A DNA stretch of 64,000 nucleotides, from NCBI RefSeq assembly GCF_933775445.1, contig NC_065874.1, forward strand, positions 5,227,001 through 5,291,000, in the 5' to 3' direction. This DNA comes from Argentina anserina (taxonomy: Eukaryota; Streptophyta; Magnoliopsida; Rosales; Rosaceae). The translations under genes were made by a program, and so were the position numbers. The notes beneath the pieces are model-generated. The model searched no databases. It was not told the DNA's origin and saw nothing but the letters and a program-made list of their open reading frames with translations. Positions 25,101 through 33,856 of the stretch are shown here, one piece after another (within the stretch, counting starts at the first letter, position 1; each line of letters opens with the position of its first letter).

Positions 25101-26629
25101 TTAAATGCTTCCTTCAGCTGTCCCTTATTGTCAAAAGGAATAACCTGACAAAATAAACAATTTGTGAGGTTCCAGTCTAAACTGTTAATGTACTAACAAT
25201 AAGACTGAACAGTATCAGGCTCCTTTTTTACAGAGAGAATAATTGGTTCAACACCACATACCTTAAACAAGCCATCATACAAATGAAGTCCAATTAATCT
25301 GCAATCTGGATCTATAATGCCAATCTGCAGAGTCATAGGTAAAGCAGGTGTATGAGCTCCTGTGAATTGCGCAACTAAAACTAAAACGTGGTTTTAATTT
25401 TAAATTAGGGAAAGAAAACAAAAATACTAAACAAGTACTAAATAATTCATGACCATATGATAGACATACCTGACCACTGTCTGTAGGACGACCTATACGA
25501 TCTGAGACATCCCCCATTGCCCTACGAGATAGTGGCATACATTTGTTAAAGAAAAGTGAAGAGGAAAAAGTATCATTGTTAAATTACTCTTGACCAAAAT
25601 CCATATATTACTTAGTAATTAGCTCCTGTGTTTCAACATCCCACTGAAGGACACAAAACTTGTATCTTTCTGTTGCAATAAACAGAAAATCCTGCGCCTC
25701 ACCCTGATGAAAACTAGCATATCAGAATGATAAATAAAACCAAAACCAGTATGAAGCAAAGATATTAAATAAAAACTTACATGTGGCCGAAAGAGTTTAA
25801 GGGTTGCAATTCTTCCATATATCGGCACATCCAAGACAGGCTGCAAGATGGACAAATCTAGCTTAATTCTTGCTGCCACCAGAACCTAGCCTAACTAGGG
25901 AGCTTATACATCCAATAATCTAAAGTTAACTAATTTAAAAGCCATCGACCCTTCCCCAACCAAAAAACACAAAACGTGACACACAAAGTAAAGTAATCAA
26001 TGTAATATACAGCTCCCAATTTCAGCAGAATAAATAAACGTACCTGCAAACCTAGAGCAGTGAGCAAGTGAATTTCGATCCGCGTGCATTTCCTGGACAC
26101 AATATCAAACAAGATAGATAAGAAATCACTCCTGCTATGCACTCCTGGACACACATAATTTACTGAGCAAACAAAAGCAAAGCCAGAAGAACGAAATCGA
26201 GTTCGAAAGCCTATAAATTACAACACTTCTGTATGAAACTGAAGCTTATACAAAACTTGCAAGAGATAAAGCACAGAAATTAAACTGCTACACCATTCAC
26301 AATTTCATGACTCTGAAGTGACTTCCTCAATCGATTTCTCAACCTAACATAACCTAATCAAATGCAAAACGAACACAACAGGCTCTGAAAATCAATAGCT
26401 CAAATTGAAGAACTCAAAAACATGAAGACGGAGGTTAACCAAACCCTAGGAGAATCAATCAGAGAATTTAAAAGGGCAATCAGAAAAAGGAGAGAGAGAT
26501 AGGGATAGGGATGGGTGAGGCGTACGCAATGATGAGGTTGAGCTCCTGAGGGCCGGTGAAATTGCCGACGCAGGAATGGGTGACGTTGGTGGGCTTATGG
26601 GCCGTGACGACGTAGTTCCAGACGCTCAT
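19108..26629 (-). CDS. DDB1: DNA damage-binding protein 1, adaptor of CUL4 ubiquitin ligases
   Basis: Nineteen exons assemble into a complete protein of about 1,090 residues. Approximate exon spans, 5' to 3': 26629-26526, 26092-26044, 25842-25783, 25706-25621, 25525-25472, 25326-25262, 25145-25096, 24887-24813, 24289-24080, 23962-23855, 23738-23632, 22985-22784, 22686-22470, 21960-21850, 21755-21475, 21200-20925, 20675-20320, 20210-19925 and 19690-19108. It begins [20 protein letters not shown] and ends [11 protein letters not shown], the family's characteristic termini. Landmarks include [21 protein letters not shown], [57 protein letters not shown] and [18 protein letters not shown]1 folds into three beta-propellers plus a helical C-terminal domain; propeller B contacts CUL4, while A and C hold WD40 substrate receptors. 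In plants it acts with DET1 and COP complexes in light signalling and in nucleotide excision repair. I saw no in-frame stop or lost exon. Confidence 0.96.
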
Positions 26630-26914
26630 CGTCTTATTCGTTCTTCTTTGAATGGCGGAGTTTGAAAGTGTAGTGTGAAGCCCTAGCTACTGCTCTCACT
26701 CTTTCTCTCTCACCGTCACCGCCTCGCGCTTCTTCTGCAAATACTGTATTAAAATACATCTCCCTTTTATATAATTGTTTTTGTCCAAATTTTATTAATA
26801 CAGTTTTTTACTTTCGAAACTAAATTTTTTATAAAAATCTTCTATTAATAAAGCCAGAACAAAAGTGAAATAGTTAAAATTTTAAAATATCCATAGTGCT
26901 TTTAGTTTATTATA
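26630..26914 (-). promoter_or_regulatory. DDB1 5' leader and proximal promoter
   Basis: About 290 bp separate the DDB1 start codon from the target duplication of the hAT-type element at 26923. The first 130 bp contain a CT-rich stretch (26690-26715) typical of a plant 5' leader read from the minus strand. The rest is AT-rich. No clear TATA box could be fixed. Confidence 0.45.
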
Positions 26915-26922
26915 CTTCAGAC

Positions 26923-28232
26923 TAGGGTTGGACTGTATGACACCGAAAAAATCGAAACCGACCATAACCGAATCTCACCAAAACCGATAAATCGAAACCG
27001 TACAGAACCATTGCGTCGGTGCCGGAAACCGAACTGAACTGAGCAATTGGTGTCGGTTATCGGTTATATGCTTTTAGAAAACTGATAGAAACCGAACCGA
27101 ACCAAGAATTTGGAGCTAAAGTTATAGCTTGCATTTGGTGAACATATATAATCGGGAGCTTATGCAAAGAATATATTTAATAATAAATATATACATGCAA
27201 AGATATGTTATTTTGATTTTTGTATGTGTACAATCATGCATGCATAGATCTAATGTAATTAGGGGTGGGCACTGGACGGGATGGGATGGGACGGGACGAG
27301 GCTCATCCCACGTCTCATCCCACTCTTTTAAATCGGGATGGGATCGGGACGGGACGAGGGTTTTTAAGAATGCATCCCACTTGGGAATAATCCCGGTTGA
27401 GACGAGACGGGACAAATCTCACATTCCTATGAAGTTAAATAAAAACCTATATTTTTACTTTTTCATTAACAAAGTAACATTCAATAATGAAAATTTAACA
27501 AAAATGCATATTATGTTCAAAATATTATAATTTACCATTATTATTTGAGTTGATATAATTTTAGAGTTATTAAGAACATAAATTAGTTTCATTTTGATAA
27601 ATATATATGAATTTTTAAGTTTTGATTAAAGGTGGGACGGGACGAAGCGGAATATAAATTATTCGTCTCACGTCTCATCCCACTATTATGAAACGGGATG
27701 GGACATACGTTTTTAGACATCCATCTCGTCCTGTCCCTATGAATTTCGGGACGGGATTGGGACGGGATCGGGATTTCCATTTTTTATGTCCACCCCTAAA
27801 TGTAATGCTTAGGGGTTTTGTCAACTAGCCCTCATGTTAAGACAAGTATGGACGTCTAATGATAAAGCTCAGGAGGTTTAATGTGTATTTTGGTTAACTT
27901 GTGTTTCAGCGAAGTACAATGTTTTTATTTAGTTAATATTTAAGTTATGTATTATTCATTTGGTGAATGTAACTTAATTGAAGTATTGAACTTGTAGCTT
28001 ACTCATTCACATTTAATCTTTTTATTTTCATTACTCGAGTACGAAAGGTCAATAAGGATATTAAGTTTTGTAACTGAAATGGAACCGAAACCGAACCGAA
28101 TTATAGGTTAACCGAAACCGCGGTTTCTATATAATTTTTTGGTTACGGTTTTGAAAAATATGAAACTGAGAGTTCGTGTAGGTTTTCGGTTAGTGCTCAT
28201 AAACCGAACTGTTGGTACCGAGTCCGACCCTA
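26923..28232. mobile_element. Outer hAT-type MITE, interrupted by a second MITE
   Basis: The ends are TAGGGTTGGACT on the left and AGTCCGACCCTA on the right, an inverted repeat with 11 of 12 matches. The flanks CTTCAGAC (26915-26922) and CTTCAAAC (28233-28240) are an 8-bp target duplication with one mismatch. An 8-bp duplication and TAGGG-type ends indicate the hAT superfamily. Subterminal regions on both sides are packed with ACCGAAACCG/CGGTTT-type motifs, as in subterminal transposase-binding arrays. Without the nested element at 27260-27798 and its duplicated target, the original element is about 763 bp. No transposase frame remains, so it is non-autonomous. Confidence 0.85.
27260..27798. 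mobile_element. Inner hAT-type MITE nested in the outer element
   Basis: The ends are TAGGGGTGGGCA and TGTCCACCCCTA, an inverted repeat with 11 of 12 matches. The flanks AATGTAAT (27252-27259) and AATGTAAT (27799-27806) are a perfect 8-bp target-site duplication. The element is 539 bp, with many GGGATGGGA/GGGACGGGAC-type subterminal repeats at both ends in opposite orientation and an AT-rich centre. The perfect duplication, against one mismatch in the outer element, agrees with its later insertion. The open frames across it (27129-27530 plus, 27122-27415 minus, 27589-27780 minus) are repeat-derived, not genes. Confidence 0.93.
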
Positions 28233-28240
28233 CTTCAAAC

Positions 28241-29358
28241 TTAGCTAAGTAATATTTTGAGGGATATAATTGTAACTTTTTAAATAAAAGGAAAAAAAAT
28301 CAAGAATGAATAATAATTGCTAACTTATACGAAATAAGCGCGCACACATGAAGGCTAATAAAAATAAACCAAAAACTAACATCGACACCAAGTAATTGAA
28401 ATACGTTGGTTGCATGTAACTATGTTATGTAATGAGGGAGCCACGTTGTTTGGTAACTTTGGTTTGCTGGATTTCCGACCACTTGACTAGTTCTTGTTCC
28501 GGACCTGATGAAATCAATACTTTCTACTTGATCTTTTATCTTTTGTTTTTTGAGTTCTCGATTTTGGATCAGTGCATTCTTGTTTCGGCTAATGTTATAA
28601 ATTAAAATGATATTCGTGGTCAATTTGATTATAGCTCTGACCTTTGCTAATTGGTGAAGTTGTTTAGCTTTACAAATTTGAGTCCATTACTTCGAACACA
28701 TTTGGCAGGAAACAAACTTTGTGGTAGATGTTTGTCATGCTGGTTGGCATAAATAGCTTATAACCACAACAATCTCGCTTCTTCATTTCTCCCTTTTGAA
28801 CATTAAAATGTAATAGAGTCCTTCTCATTGTTTTTTATTTTATTTCTATGGAACAGTAACTTTGATATAACAATCGAGTAGTCTCGTTCGATCCGAGAAC
28901 CTTTTATTTCATTAACTTTGATAGTTTGATTTAGGACTACGAGCTTGTATATTATTTGTGTTTAGGATGCAAAAAGAAATAAAACATTTACCTAAATGTA
29001 GAGAAAGTGGTTAATTCCATGCATCCAAATATTATTTACTTCTCTTTAAGAAAAGTTACTTTCATTTCTCCAGAATATCTGGAAATCAAAATTGGTGCCT
29101 AAAAGCAACAGAACACATGATTCTCCACGGAGGAAATGAGAAAAACACATACTGTATACTAGTACATCCTGGAAACCCATGAAATAGCAAGTTAAAAGTA
29201 CAGAACTTCAGACATTCCGGATGTTGCTTTCTTCACCTAAAGGTTGTTCTACATAGATAGCTAACTGCCCGGACTGTCAAAAAAGTATAACAGCAACAGT
29301 CACAAGACCTAGGGATCAATCATCTAACAACATTTTCATCCATGTTTGAGCAATGAAG
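28241..29358. other. Intergenic, 3' flank of CDC123
   Basis: AT-rich. The last few hundred bases should contain the CDC123 3' UTR (minus strand). I see no other gene or repeat. Confidence 0.55.
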
Positions 29359-30369
29359 TTAAGCACCTGCTTCAGGAGACCTACTTTGTCGTTGCAACTC
29401 TTCATTAGCATTCCTGAACAACTGGTCCCAGCCACTCCCGGAGCTAGTGTCCACATAATCGTAGGGTACTGCTGTCTTCAAACCTGGCCTGACACCACAC
29501 TGGCTCTTTACAATTCTGAAGTCCACGCCATCCCCTTGTTCATTATCATCCTGTTCCAGTTCCTCCCATGTAAACATCAGAGGCAGTGTAAATGCACCCC
29601 AAGGGTTGAAATCCATAACCTTAACTCGCTGGTCCTTTGTTACGTATACATCAAAGGTGTAATTTTCTGACTCGAATCTTGACCTTAAATATTCCATAAA
29701 GAAGTCTCCAATCAACACTCCAAGATGCTGTTTGCTTTCAAGCAGAGAAGGGTAGAAGGTTGTGGCCTCGCGTTGGGAAATTCCAACAAGATTCTGATTC
29801 CTTACAAAGCAGCGGAATTCCATCTCTGGCTGAAGAGATGGGTACCATTTACGGAGAGCAAGGCAAAAGCTCCTGGGCCGTGAAGAGGTTTTGTCACTGC
29901 AGGAATCATAAGCATGACACAAATCATGCACCAGTGAGTCAGATGATCGTAGCAACAGTGCAATCTCACTGAAGGAGGAGCATCTGAGGGTCCCAGTTGT
30001 GCTAATCCAAGCAGAATCTTTTGGTGCACTCCAATTCAGCTTCGGGAACACAGCACCTCCAAGAAATGCAATAGATTCCTTAATCTCCAACTCAAGCTCA
30101 GGAAAAGAAGGAGGCAAAGAAGGCTGCTCTGACTCATCATCAGATCCTTCTATCACTTGATAGTCATCTTCCTCCTCCGGATTATGAATTCTGTTGGGTA
30201 AGGCATCTTCATTTGAGATAGAAACTGGAAGAAGGAAGGGCCCAGAATCATCAAGAAGATACTGGACAAAGGATTCTGGAAGCTCATGGATCCGCGTTTT
30301 GATAGACACAGATTTAAACTTTGGGTACCATTCTTGTATCTGGCATCGATTCACTTCTTCTTCCTTCAT
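29359..30369 (-). CDS. CDC123: CDC123 (D123) family protein, eIF2 assembly chaperone
   Basis: One uninterrupted frame of 336 residues, the usual family length, starting at the ATG 30369-30367 and ending in TAA. Features in order: an N-terminal segment with EWYPKFKSVSIKTRIHELP (about residues 13-31); an acidic linker (about 65-85); ESIAFLGGAVFPKLNWSAPK near 98-117; RPRSFCLALRKWYPSLQPEM near 165-184; then FRCFVRNQNLVGISQRE and VYVTKDQRVKVMDFNPWG, the conserved ATP-grasp-like motifs whose acidic and basic residues bind ATP-Mg. CDC123 binds eIF2 gamma and promotes eIF2 trimer assembly, and so translation initiation; in yeast it is needed for G1 exit. Its Arabidopsis homologue is, I believe, EDA35, linked to embryo-sac development. 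An intron in the 5' UTR is possible but not shown. Appears intact. Confidence 0.94.
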   Translation of the reverse strand: MKEEEVNRCQIQEWYPKFKSVSIKTRIHELPESFVQYLLDDSGPFLLPVSISNEDALPNRIHNPEEEDDYQVIEGSDDESEQPSLPPSFPELELEIKESIAFLGGAVFPKLNWSAPKDSAWISTTGTLRCSSFSEIALLLRSSDSLVHDLCHAYDSCSDKTSSRPRSFCLALRKWYPSLQPEMEFRCFVRNQNLVGISQREATTFYPSLLESKQHLGVLIGDFFMEYLRSRFESENYTFDVYVTKDQRVKVMDFNPWGAFTLPLMFTWEELEQDDNEQGDGVDFRIVKSQCGVRPGLKTAVPYDYVDTSSGSGWDQLFRNANEELQRQSRSPEAGA

Positions 30370-30719
30370 TTCTTCGCTCAGTGTATTGGACCAAAAGCTG
30401 TTTGCTATATATATGTTTTTGTTTGCTACCTGCTGAACAAAAAGATATGATTAATAGTGTGCATCATAATCTGACAAAAAAGATTCACGATTAATTGATG
30501 ACCTTCTTTTGGCTGAAACAATTTTATAATACAGTTTTATTACATCAGTATGTAGACAGAGGCCAAAAATAGAAAATATAATTTTGACTCAAGTTTCTAA
30601 AATTGATGTCACCATAAAACGGAAAGCATAGAGTATAAAATGTGGTCATACAAATTGATAGGCTGATGACTGATAGTATTACGAGGCAACAGAAGAGCTG
30701 AGCAAGTACAGACCATCTG
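30370..30719 (-). other. Spacer between the PPR gene and CDC123
   Basis: 350 bp hold the PPR gene's 3' flank and the CDC123 5' leader, both on the minus strand. No other coding potential seen. Confidence 0.55.
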
Positions 30720-32411
30720 TTACCAATAATCTTTACAAGAACATGATCCATTAATAAAATGATGGAACCGGTTTCGATCTCGAACAATAATTTCTCTACT
30801 AAATTTAGCTGAAACATGCTTCATGAAGGAATGACAGTCATGACAGATTCGGATATTCTTCATGACCCTAATGGTCCTAGTATCATTGACACTCATAAGT
30901 GCAAAAGCCACAGCCAATTTCTCACTATGATAACCAAGAGTATGCTCTTTCTCCTCCTCTTCAATGTCATGCAAAACGTTTGATGTAAGAGGAGTATATC
31001 CTGTGTCTTTTATACTTTCAAGTATTTTGTCTAAGAAATCTCTAATATCATGTGATTGGGGATGAGAGTTATCCCCCGAAATGAACTCATGAGTGATTTG
31101 CTCTACACTAACTGAACTAGAGCCAGCTTTTTTGTTAATTCCACTTGCCCTCATTGAATTCCTAACACTGGCCTTTTCTACCCACCTACCAGCTCTCCCA
31201 TAAGCATTAGATAAAAGCACATAATCACCATCATGATAACGATCTAGCTTGTTCAACCTCTTCTTCACTTTCTTAGCCAACACAAGATGGTTATGATTTA
31301 CACATGCTCCGAGAAGGGTCCTCCAAATGACAGAATTTGGCCTGATTGGCATTTTCTCCACAAAATCATAGGCTTCGCAAAGCAAACCAGCCCGGCCAAG
31401 GAGGTCAACCATACAACCATACTGCTCAAGCATTGGCTCCAGGCCATACTCATCCTTCATGCTTTTGAAAACTTTCCAACCATCTTCCACAAGTCCACCG
31501 TGACTACATGCCACTAGAATCCCAGTAATAAACATATGATCTGGCTGCATGCCAGATTTCTTCATCTCATAAAAGACCCTTAGAGCTTCTCTACTGCGGC
31601 CATGCACTGCAAGGCCCGTACTCAGTGCTGTCCATGTCCGTACATTCTTCAATGGCATTTCATCAAACACTTCAATAGATTTATCAACGGCTCCACAACG
31701 TGAATACATGTCAATTAATGCAGTACCCAATGAGACAGTAAGTTTTAGTCCACTTCTGCTTATACAGTCATGAACCCTCTGACCCAATTCCAGCGCCCCT
31801 ATGCTTGAAACAGCGGATATCACACTGAGCATAGTGACTTCATCTGGCATTACATTCTTGGCAAGCTGCATTTGCTGAAATAATGCAACAGCCTCGTTTG
31901 AAAAGCCGTTGTTGGAATAACAAGAAATCATGGATGACCAAGAAACCAAGTCTTTCTCATGCATCGCATGGAACACTTTCAATGCAGGTTCAACCAACCC
32001 ACAACCCCCGTAAAAACTAACTAATGCATTCTGAACATATATGTCTGAATGGAATCCAAGCTTAAGGATAAGTCCATGGACATCATGACCCAACTGAAGG
32101 CGAGCACAAGCCTTGAGAAGAAATGGGAAGGTGAAGTTATCAGGTGGTACACCTTGTTGACGCATTAGGGTAAAGAAATAGACTGCAAGGGAAGGAGAAG
32201 TGTGAGCTGCTACATGAGCTCTGATGATGGAATTATAAGCAAAGGTGTCCGGAGAAGGAATGTACGCAAAGAGAGCTCGGAAGTAGGATAAGCTCTTTGG
32301 GGATGGTGTAGCAGCGCACCATAGCAGGAGGCGACGAAGGTAGGGAGGGTGATTCTGTTGGCCAGTTTTGATAAGCCAAGCATGGAACTTGTGCACATGA
32401 TTCATGGACAT
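30720..32411 (-). CDS. PLS-class pentatricopeptide repeat protein with E and DYW domains
   Basis: A single exon of 563 residues beginning MSMNHVHKFHAWLIKTG and ending CSCKDYW, the exact terminus that defines the DYW subclass. About ten P/L/S repeats occupy residues 20-390 (for example DTFAYNSIIRAHVAAH, DLVSWSSMISCYSNNG, NVRTWTALSTGLAVHG, QYGCMVDLLGRAG), then an E region starting SVIWRTLLGACVNH. The DYW domain shows the deaminase-like HSE at 495-497 and CHDC at 523-526, so both zinc ligands and the catalytic Glu are present. Such proteins usually bind one or a few chloroplast or mitochondrial transcripts and edit a specific C to U. The segment between E and DYW, usually xPGxSWIE, reads AGSSSVSVEQ, so its Pro and Trp are lost. 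The second ATG (residue 3) is an alternative start. Target RNA and organelle cannot be told. Confidence 0.95.
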   Translation of the reverse strand: MSMNHVHKFHAWLIKTGQQNHPPYLRRLLLWCAATPSPKSLSYFRALFAYIPSPDTFAYNSIIRAHVAAHTSPSLAVYFFTLMRQQGVPPDNFTFPFLLKACARLQLGHDVHGLILKLGFHSDIYVQNALVSFYGGCGLVEPALKVFHAMHEKDLVSWSSMISCYSNNGFSNEAVALFQQMQLAKNVMPDEVTMLSVISAVSSIGALELGQRVHDCISRSGLKLTVSLGTALIDMYSRCGAVDKSIEVFDEMPLKNVRTWTALSTGLAVHGRSREALRVFYEMKKSGMQPDHMFITGILVACSHGGLVEDGWKVFKSMKDEYGLEPMLEQYGCMVDLLGRAGLLCEAYDFVEKMPIRPNSVIWRTLLGACVNHNHLVLAKKVKKRLNKLDRYHDGDYVLLSNAYGRAGRWVEKASVRNSMRASGINKKAGSSSVSVEQITHEFISGDNSHPQSHDIRDFLDKILESIKDTGYTPLTSNVLHDIEEEEKEHTLGYHSEKLAVAFALMSVNDTRTIRVMKNIRICHDCHSFMKHVSAKFSREIIVRDRNRFHHFINGSCSCKDYW

Positions 32412-33312
32412 TATTCTTTACTCATCGCACATTCCAACTCTAACGCAAAAAAATCAAACACCTGTTTTGACGAGAAATATTATTAGCTCCACTACACCAA
32501 CTCGAATCCCTTCAAAACACTAACCGAAAACAGCATTCCAAGGAAAGAGCAGCACTCTCCCTCCCCTCAAATCTTAGAAACAATGACCATTCACCGCCCT
32601 ATATAACTCGCGTTTTTAGAACTTACAAATCTACACTATTACATAGGAACTACTCTGTTACAGGCTTACAGCATATTGCCCAAAGTTTAACATCATAAAC
32701 TATAATTTAGCTCACATAACTTCATTTCTAACCGGAATTGACCAGTTTGCTCTGAATTTTTTTTTCTTAAGCTAAAGAACTCTGATCCTCAAAAACCCTA
32801 GTTCAAACAATTGGGGAAGTCTCTATCAAATTCAAAACCAAACAAAAATACATCTTATTGAACCAAAATGGGATCTTTATTCATCCAAAACAGGTAAAAA
32901 AAAAAGCAACTTGCCAACACCATATTTCTCAAGCTCTAACATTTTACAGTAAATTGAGTTGGGTAATTTCACATACGATATAGAGCCTTACGAGCTTATC
33001 AGTGAGCTTGTACCAGACAACCATAGCTATAGCAATGATAAGGCTCAGAATACTAACAGAGAGAATATTAAACATCGGAAGTACCTGATTCCTAACGGCG
33101 GCGTTTTGCTCTCTTCTTCTTCTTCTTCTTCTTCGTTGTCGAGTGTCGACCTTCACTGCGGGAGTCTATCTATGCTGGACTGCTGGACTGGTTTTGCATA
33201 TCTAACTTGGGCTCTTATCACGACTCACAAGGCCCAAAATCAACAGGCCCAAATCTTCCATCTACCTTTATCATTTTTCTGTTTTCCCATTTCGTCAACC
33301 GACAAGATTGAT
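32412..33312. other. PPR gene 5' flank; weak small frame and GAA/CTT microsatellite
   Basis: About 900 bp upstream of the PPR start, AT-rich in its first half. A minus-strand frame at 33156-32944 (70 codons) has one hydrophobic stretch (ILSVSILSLIIAIAMVVWY), preceded by an Arg run encoded by the microsatellite at 33112-33134. I do not recognise it and see no splice partners; it could be part of a leader or a small membrane protein. Confidence 0.35.
33112..33134. repeat. (CTT)n microsatellite
   Basis: About seven CTT/TTC units. Read on the minus strand in the small frame at 33156-32944 it gives the run of arginines, which explains the odd composition of that frame. Confidence 0.85.
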
Positions 33313-33321
33313 TTACTAATA

Positions 33322-33847
33322 GGGAAGTTTTAAATACACACTATATATCTTTTAATACACATCTCGTTATTTTATTTTTTATATAATTTGAATTAGGTAA
33401 ATGATCATAATAAACAGATTATTATAGGAAATGAAAAAAGAGGAAACTATATTTAATATGTCAATGTATTGAATATTAGGTTTCTTTTTGTATACATTTC
33501 AATTGATTTATGGCATACATGTAGAGTTTTTTATTTATTTTTAATACTGTTTTACAAGACTGTAGAGCTAAGACATCGGGTTACAAGACTGTACTACTGA
33601 GTAATAAGTTCCTATATATGATGTCAAACGTCTTCTGCTAGAAAATGTGAAAGATTTGAAAAATATCTATGTTATTTCAATTATAATTATACTAGATAAT
33701 AAAATATTCATGATATAATATATATAGGGTAATTTTTGTATTTTAGGGTGTGCATTTGGAGAAAAATTGACATAAATTTTTGAATTGGTAGTGCATTAAG
33801 AAGTTGGTGTGTAATAAGAGAAATGAGGTATATATTTAAAACTTCTC
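33322..33847. mobile_element. 526-bp Mutator-type MITE
   Basis: The ends read GGGAAGTTTTAAATA on the left and TATTTAAAACTTCTC on the right, whose reverse complement GAGAAGTTTTAAATA matches at 14 of 15 positions. The flanks TTACTAATA (33313-33321) and TTACTAACA (33848-33856) agree at 8 of 9 bases. A terminal repeat starting with G and a 9-bp duplication fit a non-autonomous Mutator-like element. The interior is AT-rich with no protein similarity. It ends about 1.4 kb upstream of the PPR start codon, its near end lying 911 bp away. Confidence 0.8.
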
Positions 33848-33856
33848 TTACTAACA

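Noticed and set aside
27122..27780. Frames of 63-133 codons in both strands near DDB1
   Set aside because: They are built from subterminal repeats of the inner hAT MITE and share no protein similarity.
29353..30436. Plus-strand frames at 29353-29670, 29760-29972 and 30194-30436
   Set aside because: They are antisense shadows of the well-supported CDC123 gene.
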